Source: Cytophagales bacterium (GTDB taxonomy: Bacteria; Pseudomonadota; Gammaproteobacteria; Burkholderiales; Burkholderiaceae_C). Taken from it: a DNA stretch of 64,000 bases. A program made the translations under genes and the position numbers. The notes below the pieces were generated by a model. The model ran no database searches. It was not told the DNA's origin and saw nothing but the letters and a program-made list of their open reading frames with translations. The stretch lies in NCBI GenBank assembly GCA_030054145.1, contig JASGCK010000002.1, forward strand, positions 200,031 through 264,030. Reading direction: 5' to 3'. Below, piece by piece: positions 1 to 8,406 of the stretch (positions are counted from its first letter, which is position 1; each line of letters begins with the position of its first letter).

Positions 1-477
1 ATGATGGGGATCAATTTTGGCTTTGGTGTAATGGTTTTTTTAATCGGGCTAGGACTGGCGCAACTGTTCACCGTGTATCCCGCCTTGCATCTGCTCATGA
101 AATGGGGTTCCATCGCCTTCATGCTTTATTTGTCGTGGAAAATTGCCACGGCCACCGCGCCAAAAACCAATCTGGATAAGGCCTCTCAGCCAATGACCTG
201 GTGGCAAGCGGCTATGTTTCAATGGATCAATCCCAAAGGCTGGGCTATGGGATTGTCGGCTATTTCCGCTTATGTACCCGAGCAAAACGGGGCAGCTTCC
301 ATGCTGCACCTGAGCTTACTGGCTATCATGTTCGTCATTGTCAACATTCCAGTAGGAATGGTGTGGACGCTATTTGGAGTGCGACTGCGCGAATGGCTTG
401 CTAACGATAAAAATCGCCGCGCTTTTAACTACGTTATGGCAACGCTGTTAGTGTTATCGCTTGCCCCAATGCTTTAA
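1..477 (+). CDS. LysE/RhtB-family exporter, 5' end cut by window
   Basis: Inner-membrane protein of the LysE/RhtB amino-acid exporter family. The visible 158 residues hold about four hydrophobic helices and the family-typical stretch FQWINPKGWAMGL near residue 75. Family members are about 200-210 residues, so roughly the first 45-50 residues probably lie upstream of base 1, and the ATG codons at bases 1-6 are probably internal. The gene is followed convergently by the tungstate-type binding protein 10 bases away. Substrate cannot be told from sequence; amino acids or derivatives are usual for the family. Confidence 0.85.
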   Translation: MMGINFGFGVMVFLIGLGLAQLFTVYPALHLLMKWGSIAFMLYLSWKIATATAPKTNLDKASQPMTWWQAAMFQWINPKGWAMGLSAISAYVPEQNGAASMLHLSLLAIMFVIVNIPVGMVWTLFGVRLREWLANDKNRRAFNYVMATLLVLSLAPML

Positions 478-487
478 AGCATAAGCC

Positions 488-1321
488 TCACTTTGCATTC
501 GGAAAAAACAGTTGCTCGCCATTGATTTTGTAGGCGGCAATCACCGCTTGCCCCGCAGGCGAAATCACCCAATCGACAAAAGCCTGCGCCTCACGAACCT
601 TGACGTGTGGATGTTTGGCAGGATTGACCGTCATCACGCCGTATTGGTTAAACAGTTTTGTATCACCCTCAACCAAAATTTTTAAATTCCGACGATTTTT
701 AAAGTTGAGCCATGTGCCGCGATCTGCCAGCACATACATATCCGCCGCCGCTGCCATGTTGAGCGCCTGCCCCATTGCGCAGCCGCACTCCTTGTAAGCT
801 GCGCCAAAGCTCTCACGAGCCATCAAACCTGCCATTCCCCAATAACGTAGTTCTGCGGCGTGCGTTCCGCTTTTGTCACCGCGCGAGACGAAAGCCGCAC
901 TCGTCGCGGCAATTTTTTTGAAACTATTCATCACGTCTTTGCCCGCCACTTTGCTTGGGTCGCTTTGCGGTCCGATTAAAACAAAGTCGTTGTACATCAC
1001 GTCATAGCGCCGCACACCGAAACCTTCCGCTAAGAATTTTTCTTCAGCCGCCAAGTCATGCACGAAGACCACATCAGCATCGCCCCTACGCGCCATATCT
1101 AGCGCTTGCCCCGTACCCAGCGCCACCACTTTGATAACGATACCAGTGGTCCTAGTGAACTCGGGCAACAAATATGAGAACAAGCCCGATTGCTCGGTCG
1201 ATGTAGTCGAAGCCATCACGATACTGGGCTGCTGCACTTGTGTTTGCGCCTGTGCAGCCAACATCAGCACGGCGGCGAGACTCATGACAAGACGGCGAGA
1301 AACTTTTAAAAACATCTTCAA
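488..1321 (-). CDS. tupA: Periplasmic tungstate-type substrate-binding protein (copy 1)
   Basis: Periplasmic binding protein of a TupABC-type oxyanion importer, 277 residues. An N-terminal signal peptide (basic start, hydrophobic core to about residue 25) precedes the family motif STTSTEQSGL, then GTGQALD, RGDADV, YNDF and SRGDKSGTH, which in TupA proteins line the tungstate site. It is the last gene of a four-gene set on this strand (permease, ATPase, two binding proteins) and lies 18 bases after its paralogue. The two paralogues are alike throughout, so this is a tandem duplication. Tungstate rather than molybdate is inferred from family motifs. Confidence 0.85.
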   Translation of the reverse strand: MKMFLKVSRRLVMSLAAVLMLAAQAQTQVQQPSIVMASTTSTEQSGLFSYLLPEFTRTTGIVIKVVALGTGQALDMARRGDADVVFVHDLAAEEKFLAEGFGVRRYDVMYNDFVLIGPQSDPSKVAGKDVMNSFKKIAATSAAFVSRGDKSGTHAAELRYWGMAGLMARESFGAAYKECGCAMGQALNMAAAADMYVLADRGTWLNFKNRRNLKILVEGDTKLFNQYGVMTVNPAKHPHVKVREAQAFVDWVISPAGQAVIAAYKINGEQLFFPNAK

Positions 1322-1339
1322 AATCCTAAAAATAAAATC

Positions 1340-2203
1340 TTATTTTGGCTTGGCGCTTGCGTTCGTGCTGGTATTGACATTGACATTGGCATTCGCAAAG
1401 AATAATTGCTCGCCATTGATTTTGTAGGCGTTGATCGCCGCTTGTCCACGCGCTCCCGTAACCCAATCGACAAAAACTTGCGCCGCCAGTGCTTTTACGT
1501 GCGGATGCTTGGCGGGGTTCACCACCATCACGCCATATTGGTTGCGCATTTTGCTGTCACCTTCCACCAAAATTTTGAGTGGTCCACGATTTTTAAAATT
1601 CAGCCACGAACCACGATCTGCCAGCACATAAGCGCCCGCAGTAGCCGACGCAAGATTGAGCGCCTGACCCACGCCACAGCCGCACTCTTTGTAGTGAGTG
1701 CCGAACTGCGACTTGTCCTTCACGCCGCCCATTTGCCAATAGCGCAGCTCCGCTTCGTGCGTGCCACTTCTGTCGCCGCGCGAATAAAACGTTGCATTGC
1801 TACGAGCCACAGCCAGCAAGGCTTTGACGATGTCGCGTCCCGCTGTTTTGGCAGGATCATCACCGGGCCCAATCAAGATGAAATCGTTGTACATCACGTC
1901 AAAACGCTGCACACCCAATCCCTCAGTAATAAATTTTTCTTCGGCCATACGGTCATGCGTGAAGAGCACATCCGCATCGCCGCGCCGCGCTGCATCGAGC
2001 GCCTGGCCTGTCCCAAAAATAATTGGCTTGACGCGCACCCCCGTGTCTTTGACAAACGCAGGAAGCAACTGCGCAAGCAAGCCAGATTGCTCAGTGGTGG
2101 TGGTCGACGCCAAAACAATTTGCTCAGCTCTGGCCAATTGCAAAACACCGCTACAGGCCACAGTCAGTATGACTTGCAGCAGTGCTATTTTTAAGTTTTT
2201 CAT
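1340..2203 (-). CDS. tupA: Periplasmic tungstate-type substrate-binding protein (copy 2)
   Basis: Second TupA-like binding protein, 287 residues, with a signal peptide, TEQSGL, GTGQALD, RGDADV, YNDF and SRGDRSGTH motifs. Its ATG overlaps the stop of the ATPase gene (ATGA, 2200-2203), so the two are translationally coupled. It differs from copy 1 mainly by a C-terminal tail of about 15 residues rich in Asn, Val, Thr and Ser after GEQLFFANA, encoded by a short imperfect repeat; copy 1 stops right after this point. Being first after the ATPase gene, this is probably the original copy. The tail's role is unknown. Confidence 0.85.
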   Translation of the reverse strand: MKNLKIALLQVILTVACSGVLQLARAEQIVLASTTTTEQSGLLAQLLPAFVKDTGVRVKPIIFGTGQALDAARRGDADVLFTHDRMAEEKFITEGLGVQRFDVMYNDFILIGPGDDPAKTAGRDIVKALLAVARSNATFYSRGDRSGTHEAELRYWQMGGVKDKSQFGTHYKECGCGVGQALNLASATAGAYVLADRGSWLNFKNRGPLKILVEGDSKMRNQYGVMVVNPAKHPHVKALAAQVFVDWVTGARGQAAINAYKINGEQLFFANANVNVNTSTNASAKPK

Positions 2204-2889
2204 ACTCTCTCGCCTTGCAAAAACAGTGCTGCGTCGTTAGGCAATTCTTTGTTAAAAAAATCTTTGGTTGGTAAATCTACCAAGAGCTTTCCTTGCTCCA
2301 AATAAATCACCCTCGTTGCCAAGCGCTTGGCTTGCCCAAGGTTATGACTAGCAAAAACAAGTGTGCATCCACTATCGGCAAACTGCTGAATGAGCAGCTC
2401 CACATCGCGCCGTGCTTTGGGATCAAGGCTGGCGGTTGGTTCGTCCAAAAATAGAATGTCGGGGCGTAGCGCCCATGCTCGAACCAGCGCCAAGCGCTGC
2501 CGCTGTCCAACCGACATCGCACGGGCATTGCGCTGCATGATGCCCGCAAAACCCATACTGGATAAGGCTTCCCGAGCATTCGCTTGTGCCGCCGCCCAAG
2601 ATTGACCCGCAAACCACAGCGCCAATGTCACGTTCCACAGCGCCGACAAGCGCAGCATATGTGGCTGCTGGAACACCATCACTTGCCGCGCGTCCGTGTG
2701 GCTGATTTGCTCGCCACTGCTGGGCTTTTGCTGTCCATGCAAGAGCCGCAAGAGGGTGCTTTTGCCGCTGCCGTTTGCGCCGAGCAAAGCCACGCGCTCA
2801 CCCTTAGCAATGGATAACGAGCAAGCAGCTAACGCCGTTTGGGCACCAAATTTCACGCTGGCGTTTTGCAGTGTCATCAGCGCTGTCAT
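2200..2889 (-). CDS. tupC: Tungstate-type ABC importer ATPase
   Basis: ATP-binding subunit of the oxyanion importer, 229 residues. Visible are Walker A GANGSGKST (about residue 37), the Q-loop, the signature SVGQRQR, Walker B LFLDEPTASLD and the switch His in FASHN. The signature carries V in place of the usual second G (SVGQ), which is common among oxyanion importers. The gene overlaps the permease gene upstream by ATGA (2886-2889) and the binding-protein gene downstream by ATGA, a tight operon. It powers import through the TupB-like permease on the cytoplasmic face. Confidence 0.88.
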   Translation of the reverse strand: MTALMTLQNASVKFGAQTALAACSLSIAKGERVALLGANGSGKSTLLRLLHGQQKPSSGEQISHTDARQVMVFQQPHMLRLSALWNVTLALWFAGQSWAAAQANAREALSSMGFAGIMQRNARAMSVGQRQRLALVRAWALRPDILFLDEPTASLDPKARRDVELLIQQFADSGCTLVFASHNLGQAKRLATRVIYLEQGKLLVDLPTKDFFNKELPNDAALFLQGERV

Positions 2890-3611
2890 AGGTGCAGCTC
2901 CGCGTCCACGCGCTTGTGCGTGTCTTTGGCATATTGCACTAAAGCCGCTAGACCATGCAGTGTCAGCATGACAGCGAGCAAAACAAAACCCAAAGCGAGT
3001 GCTAGCGGCAAGTCTCCTTTACTCGTCTCAAGCGCAATCGCAGTCGTCATCACGCGCGTAAAGCCATCGATGTTGCCACCCACAATCATCACCGCACCCA
3101 CCTCGGTAATGGCACGACTAAAGGCAGTCACAAAAACCATAAAGAGTGCGTGCCGCTCATCAAACGCCAGCAGCACCGCACGCGCAAGCGTACCCGCGCC
3201 TAGCGAGCGCCACTGCTCGCCATGTGTCGCCTCGGCGCTCTCCACCACTTGCCTTGTCAGCGCCATCACCACAGGCAACACCAAAAGCGACTGTGCAAAC
3301 ACCATCGCCGGAAAACTAAACAGCCAACCTAAAAAACCAAGCGGCCCTGTGCGTGACAAAAGCAAATACACCAAGAGCCCCACGACCACGGAAGGCACAG
3401 CCAGCAAGGAGTTGAGCACAACCAGCACAGCGGGACGCCACGGATAACGCGCCACACCAAGCCACGCGCCAAACAGCAAGCCCACCGCGCCGCCAATCAG
3501 CACCGCAAAAGCACTCACCGTTAATGAGCGCTCGACAATCGCAAAAAGCGAAGCGTTGCCATCAACAATCAACTGCGCAGCGGTGACTAAACTAACAGAG
3601 AGATCGGACAT
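2886..3611 (-). CDS. tupB: Tungstate-type ABC importer permease
   Basis: Inner-membrane permease of the TupABC-type importer, 241 residues from the ATG at 3611 (MSDLSVSLVTAAQ). An upstream in-frame ATG at 3833 would add 74 hydrophilic residues running into hemH and is unlikely. There are about six hydrophobic segments, and an EAA-type coupling loop lies around LGAGTLARAVLLAF with ITEVGA further on. The product ends inside the ATGA overlap with the ATPase gene. hemH ends 43 bases upstream on the same strand, so co-transcription with hemH is possible. Confidence 0.85.
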   Translation of the reverse strand: MSDLSVSLVTAAQLIVDGNASLFAIVERSLTVSAFAVLIGGAVGLLFGAWLGVARYPWRPAVLVVLNSLLAVPSVVVGLLVYLLLSRTGPLGFLGWLFSFPAMVFAQSLLVLPVVMALTRQVVESAEATHGEQWRSLGAGTLARAVLLAFDERHALFMVFVTAFSRAITEVGAVMIVGGNIDGFTRVMTTAIALETSKGDLPLALALGFVLLAVMLTLHGLAALVQYAKDTHKRVDAELHL

Positions 3612-3654
3612 ATTGAAGTGCGGTTTTAACGGACTAGAAGTGATTGACGGAGAA

Positions 3655-4782
3655 TCAGTCCTTCGCGCCAGCTTGCAGCGCACGCGCTCTCGATTGCTGG
3701 CGTTCAATGCTATTGGGCGCAGCCTTTGTCTCCCAGCCTGCCAGATGCTGCTCGGCAATGGCGCGCAGCACGCCAATCCATTCAAGGTGATCGTTTGGGC
3801 ACGGGATGTAGTTGAACTGCTGGCCACCCGCATGGATAAAGGCCTCGCGTGCTTCCATATCGATCTCCTCCAGCGTCTCCAAGCAGTCGCTGGTAAAGCC
3901 AGGGCAGATCACATCTACGCTACAAATGCCCGCCTTGGCTAAAGCAATCAAGGTCGGCTCGGTGTAGGGCTGTAGCCATTTCGCTTTGCCAAAGCGCGAT
4001 TGAAACGTGACACGGTACTGCTCTTTTGATAGCCCCAAATTTTCCGCCAAGAGCCGCGCTGTCTTCAGACACTCGCAGTGATACATATCGCCCAGATGCA
4101 GCGTGCGCTCGGGTACGCCGTGGAAGGTCATCACTAGCACTTGCGGTTGTCCTGTCTTTTTCCACGATTCACGCACGCGATTGGCGAGCATGCCAATGTA
4201 GCCATCATGGTCGTGGTAACGGCTCACAAACCGCAGCTCAGGAATCACGCGCTGGCGCTTGCCCCAATCAAACACCGCATCTGAGACGCTAGCCGTTGTC
4301 GTGCCCGAATACTGCGGATAGAGCGGTAACACCAAAATGCGAGTCGCGCCTTCGGCTTTCAGTTGATCAAGCTCCTGAGCAATGGCAGGATTGCCATAAC
4401 GCATCGCGTAGCGCACGGTAACCTTGTGATCTGCCGCGTCCAACGCTGTTTGCAAAAGATGCGTTTGCTGCTGCGTGTAATAGCGCAGTGGCGAGCCGCG
4501 TGACGATCCTTCGCCCACACTTTTGTCCAGCCAAATACTGGCATATTTGGCGGCAGATTTGGCAGGACGTACACGCAAAATGATGCCGTGCAAAATCAAC
4601 CACCAAACGGCTTTGGGAATTTCCACCACGCGCGGATCACTTAAAAACTCAGCAAGGTAGCGGCGCACGGCGCTTGCCGTGGGCGCGTCGGGTGTACCCA
4701 AATTGACGATTAATACAGCCGTTTTGGGCACAGTGCCATGCTTAAGCGGTGGTTCAGGTTGGAATCGAGGAGCGAGCATCAT
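3655..4782 (-). CDS. hemH: Ferrochelatase
   Basis: Ferrochelatase inserts Fe(II) into protoporphyrin IX in the last step of haem synthesis. The 375-residue protein is within the family range. It shows the start AVLIVNLGTPDAP, the conserved metal-site His in TFHGVPERT and the Glu in CPGFTSDCLETLEEI. The start lies at 4782 or at the adjacent ATG 4779. The start region overlaps the divergent deaminase gene's ATG at 4781, so the two promoters must lie inside each other's coding sequence or leader. About 20 residues follow the conserved core at the C-terminus. Confidence 0.93.
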   Translation of the reverse strand: MMLAPRFQPEPPLKHGTVPKTAVLIVNLGTPDAPTASAVRRYLAEFLSDPRVVEIPKAVWWLILHGIILRVRPAKSAAKYASIWLDKSVGEGSSRGSPLRYYTQQQTHLLQTALDAADHKVTVRYAMRYGNPAIAQELDQLKAEGATRILVLPLYPQYSGTTTASVSDAVFDWGKRQRVIPELRFVSRYHDHDGYIGMLANRVRESWKKTGQPQVLVMTFHGVPERTLHLGDMYHCECLKTARLLAENLGLSKEQYRVTFQSRFGKAKWLQPYTEPTLIALAKAGICSVDVICPGFTSDCLETLEEIDMEAREAFIHAGGQQFNYIPCPNDHLEWIGVLRAIAEQHLAGWETKAAPNSIERQQSRARALQAGAKD

Positions 4783-5803
4783 GCCTTATAGTTTAGCGAT
4801 GCAAACTCTCATTCAAAACATCCGAAATATCCCCAAAGCAGAACTGCATATGCACATTGAAGGCTCGCTTGAACCCGAGCTCATTTTTGCGCTCGCCAAA
4901 CGCAATCAAGTTGCGCTGCCCTACGCCTCGGTCGAAGCACTGCGCGCCGCCTATGCATTTACCAATTTGCAAAGCTTCTTAGACATCTACTACGCGGGTG
5001 CGTCGGTGCTACTGCACGAGCAAGATTTTTACGACATGGCAATGGCGTACTTTGAACGCGCCCACGCTGACAACGTCATTCACACCGAAATCTTCTTCGA
5101 CCCACAAACCCATACAGAGCGTGGTGTTGCGATGAATGAGGTCATCAATGGTTTGCATCGCGCTTGCTTGGACGCGAAAGCCAAATGGGACATCAACGCC
5201 TTGCTCATCCTGTGTTTTTTGCGGCACTTAAGCGAAGAAAGTGCGCTCGAAACACTCGAAGCGGCACGGCCTTACCGCGACAAATTGATTGGCGTGGGAC
5301 TGGACTCCAGCGAGGTCGGTCACCCACCCGAAAAATTTAGCCGCGTGTTCGCCATGAGCCGCGATCTGGGGCTACGCGTGGTGGCGCACGCAGGCGAAGA
5401 AGGCCCGCCAGCCTATATCTGGCAAGCCTTAGACGACTTAAAGGTAGAGCGCATTGACCACGGCGTGCGCTGCCTAGAAGACCCCGCATTGGTTGCACGG
5501 CTTGCCAAAGAACGCATCCCCCTCACGGTGTGCCCACTCTCCAATTTGAAGCTGTGCGTCACGCCCGATTTGCGCCAACACCCACTCAAAAAAATGCTCA
5601 ATGCAGGACTTTGCGCCACCATTAACTCCGACGACCCCGCCTACTTTGGCGGCTACATGAACGCTAATTGGGAAGCCACTTTTGCGGCGCTAGATTTAAC
5701 AATGGAGGATGCCGTGACGCTCGCTAGAAATAGCTTTGAAGCGGCGTTTGTGGATGAGGCGACGCGTACTGGGTATTTGGCGAAGCTTGATGCAGCGTTT
5801 TAG
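4781..5803 (+). CDS. Adenine deaminase-type member of the adenosine deaminase family
   Basis: Cytosolic metal-dependent deaminase, 340 residues from the ATG at 4781, preceded by AGGAG at 4768-4772. Zinc ligands are visible in ELHMHIEGS (His23, His25), VVAHAGEEG, and NSDDPAYFGG. The stretch GVGLDSSEVGHPPEKF replaces the GFDLAGDE-type sequence of true adenosine deaminases; it marks the bacterial/fungal adenine deaminase subgroup (adenine to hypoxanthine). Automated annotation often calls these adenosine deaminases. A longer frame opens at 4679 but would sit inside hemH, so the later start was chosen. Confidence 0.85.
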   Translation: MPYSLAMQTLIQNIRNIPKAELHMHIEGSLEPELIFALAKRNQVALPYASVEALRAAYAFTNLQSFLDIYYAGASVLLHEQDFYDMAMAYFERAHADNVIHTEIFFDPQTHTERGVAMNEVINGLHRACLDAKAKWDINALLILCFLRHLSEESALETLEAARPYRDKLIGVGLDSSEVGHPPEKFSRVFAMSRDLGLRVVAHAGEEGPPAYIWQALDDLKVERIDHGVRCLEDPALVARLAKERIPLTVCPLSNLKLCVTPDLRQHPLKKMLNAGLCATINSDDPAYFGGYMNANWEATFAALDLTMEDAVTLARNSFEAAFVDEATRTGYLAKLDAAF

Positions 5804-5921
5804 AGACTTATAATTCTGGCTTATTTTCGTTTTGAAAATATTTATGTCGGAGATTCGATTGCGCCCCAAGCCATTAAGAATCGCCGTAAACCGCTAACTG
5901 AATAATTCGCTAGGTAGAGAG

Positions 5922-6359
5922 ATGATTCAACCATATTTAAGACATTTGATTTATTTAGGATGTGCCAGCTTTTTGGGGCTTACCAATTTGGCATATGCCG
6001 ATCAGAGCCCAGGTGAAATAAAAGTTATACAACTGGTTAAAACTACAAAAGAGTGGGATGGGACACCATTACCTCCATACCCTACAAAAAATCCAGAAAT
6101 TAGTATTCTTCGCTATGAGATTCCGCCCGGCATAAAATTGCCCATGCACAAGCACCCCGTAATCAATGCAGGGGTAATCTTACAAGGAGAATTAACAGTA
6201 ATCTCCAAAGATGGAAAGCAGCTTATTCTTAAGTCTGGGGATTCAATTGTTGAGGTGGTAGATAAATGGCACTATGGCTTTAACAGTGGGGTTGAGACTG
6301 CTAAGCTCATTGTGTTTTATGTTGGCGAGGTTGGAGTACCTTTGGCAATTAAAGAGTAA
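5922..6359 (+). CDS. Exported small cupin-domain protein
   Basis: A 145-residue protein with a likely signal peptide (hydrophobic residues 9-25, ending near YADQS) followed by a single cupin barrel. Cupin motif 1 is seen as LPMHKHPVINAGVILQGE, with two His and a later Glu that could bind metal; the second motif is DKWHYGFNSG. Preceded by GGTAGAGAG nine bases before the ATG. The gene is clearly more AT-rich than hemH or the deaminase gene and opens a short AT-rich islet. Substrate and partner are unknown; periplasmic location is inferred. Confidence 0.75.
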   Translation: MIQPYLRHLIYLGCASFLGLTNLAYADQSPGEIKVIQLVKTTKEWDGTPLPPYPTKNPEISILRYEIPPGIKLPMHKHPVINAGVILQGELTVISKDGKQLILKSGDSIVEVVDKWHYGFNSGVETAKLIVFYVGEVGVPLAIKE

Positions 6360-6368
6360 ATATTTTCA

Positions 6369-6461
6369 GGATCAGACCGCTCGGGCCGAGCTTCTCGAAG
6401 CCAAAGAAAATCAAATAAAATCAAACACTTATCATTCAACAAACTCAGGGCGAACGGATTA
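6369..6461. repeat. Degenerate palindromic repeat pair
   Basis: Two arms of the window's recurrent palindromic element face each other here. The left arm reads CCGCTCGGGCCGAGCTTCTC, the right arm ends ACTCAGGGCGAACGG. The spacer of about 45 bases is AT-rich, longer than in the best copy at 31454-31511. The element fills the gap between the cupin gene and the next gene. Confidence 0.55.
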
Positions 6462-6514
6462 TGCAGAGAGTCCCTAACGGCAATAACGGCAGCAGATGGA
6501 TTGGGATAACTTAT

Positions 6515-6682
6515 ATGAATATAAATCTCTTATCCGCAATAAAAAACAACGATGTAAAACGAAAAATTCGTTTTACAAAACCCGCCTTAACTTTTTTAAT
6601 CGTTTTCTTTACCGCTTACCTAGTTGTATTAGGTTGGTTAGCTTTCGATATGCTTGAAATATCGTCTGGGGATTTGCTATGA
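6515..6682 (+). CDS. Small single-pass membrane protein
   Basis: A 55-residue protein from the ATG at 6515, with a positively charged N-terminal half (NNDVKRKIRF) and one long hydrophobic helix (FLIVFFTAYLVVLGWLAF), so probably an N-in inner-membrane protein. An earlier in-frame ATG at 6461 would start inside the palindromic repeat and is less likely. Its stop overlaps the Wzz-like gene's start as ATGA (6679-6682), which argues that it is translated and works with that gene. No family recognised. Confidence 0.55.
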   Translation: MNINLLSAIKNNDVKRKIRFTKPALTFLIVFFTAYLVVLGWLAFDMLEISSGDLL

Positions 6683-7605
6683 ACGAACAAAGCTACGGAA
6701 GCGGGGAAGATGAACTATCAATAGTAGAGATAGTTGATTTTTTTAGAGAGAACTGGAAGCAAATTGTGTTGGGTGGCGTGATTGGAGGGGCGATTGGTAT
6801 AAGTTTTGCTCTGCTTTCTCCATCAATCTATCAAGCAACGGCATATTTTCAAGTCGCAAAAGTCACCAATACTGATGTAGAGGCACCAAATATTCTTTTA
6901 GAAAAATTAAAGATGTCTATGTATTACTCGCCAAAGACATTTTCTGAATGTAATGTTGAAAATACAATAGAACCAGGCAAAGAAGTTGCTAATGGACTAA
7001 AACCAACTTTAATAAAAGGCGCTCCAATTATTAGTATTTCTTATAAAGACAAAAATATTGATGATGCTAAAAAATGTTTAGAGAGTGTGTTGAACGACAT
7101 TCGAGCACACCAAAATGAAATTGCTAAACCAATAATTGAGCAAAAGAAAAATCAATTATCAAATCTAAAGCAGAAATTAGAGTCGGCTGAACAGATTACA
7201 CAACTTCTATCATCTAAAAAACCTAATTTTGATTTCTCTGATTCAAAATTCTCAGCTTCAACTTTGCTATTAGCAACTACTTTAAGCAAAGAGACTGAGG
7301 TGAACGATTTAAGAGCCCAAATAAATGATTTAGAAATAGCATTGTCTGAACCACAAACTAAAGAAACTTACTTAACAACACCAATCAATGCTTCAAATAT
7401 TCGAGTAGAGCCAAAAATATCTCTTATAGCTTTAGGTTCAGTTATTGGCGGTTTAATTTTAGCAATCGGTTTTTTGATAGTTAGAAGAGGGTGGGCAAAA
7501 ATCAAAGCACCTAAATCTAGTGCAACCGCTCCAAACTCGCCCGCGTTTGAACACAACCCGCTTGATGGTCAGCTTGCTGTATTTGAAGCTCGCCTTCAGC
7601 GGTAA
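6679..7605 (+). CDS. Wzz-type polysaccharide chain-length/co-polymerase-like protein
   Basis: A 308-residue inner-membrane protein of the Wzz/PCP type. It starts with an acidic cytoplasmic tail (EDELSIVEIVDFFRENWKQI), one membrane helix (residues about 30-52), the family-typical SPSIYQATAYFQVAK, a long periplasmic part with coiled-coil-like helices (about 150-230), and a second helix (VIGGLILAIGFLIV) before a short Pro/Ser-rich tail. Wzz proteins set O-antigen or capsule chain length. No glycosyltransferase or polymerase gene sits next to it, so it is either an orphan or acts on a locus elsewhere. AT-rich, probably acquired. Confidence 0.75.
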   Translation: MNEQSYGSGEDELSIVEIVDFFRENWKQIVLGGVIGGAIGISFALLSPSIYQATAYFQVAKVTNTDVEAPNILLEKLKMSMYYSPKTFSECNVENTIEPGKEVANGLKPTLIKGAPIISISYKDKNIDDAKKCLESVLNDIRAHQNEIAKPIIEQKKNQLSNLKQKLESAEQITQLLSSKKPNFDFSDSKFSASTLLLATTLSKETEVNDLRAQINDLEIALSEPQTKETYLTTPINASNIRVEPKISLIALGSVIGGLILAIGFLIVRRGWAKIKAPKSSATAPNSPAFEHNPLDGQLAVFEARLQR

Positions 7606-7806
7606 TCCCCCTTGACTGCTAGGTGATTCAACCGCGGTCAATGGGACAAGTCCACTTTGGAGGGGCTTGGGCTTTCGCTGGGGTGTGATTGTCTTATTCA
7701 ACTATCAAGATAATATATTTGGCTCTAGGGTGCAGATTCGGTTTTTTACTGAAGACCGAACATAAACCGAGCCGAGGACTGACTGTTTGTGACAAGCGTT
7801 TTAGGC

Positions 7807-7841
7807 GAAAAAAAACGCCAAACTGCATGAGATGGCGTTTT
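7807..7841 (-). terminator. Rho-independent terminator of tRNA-Phe
   Basis: Downstream of the tRNA on the minus strand, AAAACGCCA (from 7841) pairs perfectly with TGGCGTTTT (to 7812) around a 12-base loop and is followed by more T residues. This is a standard intrinsic terminator and lies 15 bases past the CCA end. Confidence 0.85.
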
Positions 7842-7855
7842 CCTAGCGGGAATAC

Positions 7856-7931
7856 TGGTGGCCTGGGGCGGAATCGAACCACCGACACAAGGATTTTCAA
7901 TCCTCTGCTCTACCGACTGAGCTACCGGGCC
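7856..7931 (-). tRNA. tRNA-Phe (GAA)
   Basis: A 76-base tRNA with encoded CCA. The anticodon loop reads TTGAAAA, giving GAA (Phe). D-arm AGCTCAGTCGGTAGAGC and T-arm GGTGG-TTCGATT-CCGCC are standard. The acceptor stem GGCCCGG/CCAGGCC contains a C5-A68 mismatch where a C-G pair is expected. Followed by an intrinsic terminator. Confidence 0.97.
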
Positions 7932-7938
7932 AAGAGCC

Positions 7939-8358
7939 TTAGATTATAGCCTGAGTAGGCGGCAGGGCTCGTGGTTTTCCGTTTTCGTCGATCGCTACGT
8001 AGGTTAACTGCGCCTCCGTCACCTTTGTGTATGAGCCTTGCGAACGCATCCGCTCAGCATAAACCTCAACTCGAACCGTAATAGATGTGCGTCCTATGCG
8101 CATGATTTCAGCGTAAAACGAGAGCAAATCGCCAATGCGCACGGGCTGCTTAAAAATGAATTCATTGACCGCCACCGTTGCCATGCGACCCTGTGCGATT
8201 CGCGCGGGTAGCACAGAGCCAGCCATGTCAACTTGCGCCATCACCCAGCCACCAAAAATATCGCCATTGGCATTGCAATCGGCAGGCATTGGGATCACTT
8301 TGAGCACCAACTCTTTGTCGTGCGGCAGTGTGGAAATAGCGGGCGAATGATTAGACAT
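7939..8358 (-). CDS. yciA: Acyl-CoA thioesterase, YciA type
   Basis: A 139-residue hotdog-fold thioesterase that hydrolyses acyl-CoA to free acid and CoA in the cytosol. The hallmark is MPADCNANGDIFGGWVMAQ followed by VDMAG, containing the catalytic Asp, and the AVNEFIFKQPVRIGD strand. Length and motifs match YciA of E. coli and Haemophilus. It lies directly upstream of tRNA-Phe on the same strand (7 bases), so the tRNA may be cotranscribed from its promoter. Divergent from the Atm1-type exporter gene, with 48 bases between starts. Confidence 0.9.
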   Translation of the reverse strand: MSNHSPAISTLPHDKELVLKVIPMPADCNANGDIFGGWVMAQVDMAGSVLPARIAQGRMATVAVNEFIFKQPVRIGDLLSFYAEIMRIGRTSITVRVEVYAERMRSQGSYTKVTEAQLTYVAIDENGKPRALPPTQAII

Positions 8359-8406
8359 AGTGACAATCAGTTGAAGTATTCAAATCACACATCATATAGT
8401 TGACTC

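Noticed and set aside
1406..2194. A 262-codon open frame on the plus strand opposite the second binding protein
   Set aside because: Shadow of the conserved tungstate-binding protein; the protein sequence is rich in His/Arg with no motif.
7689..7949. Open frames across tRNA-Phe, with similar cases over tRNA-Gln (15098-15379) and tRNA-Leu (62384-62869)
   Set aside because: Their conserved-looking peptides (for example GRNRTTDTRIFNPL) are the classic false translation of tRNA genes.
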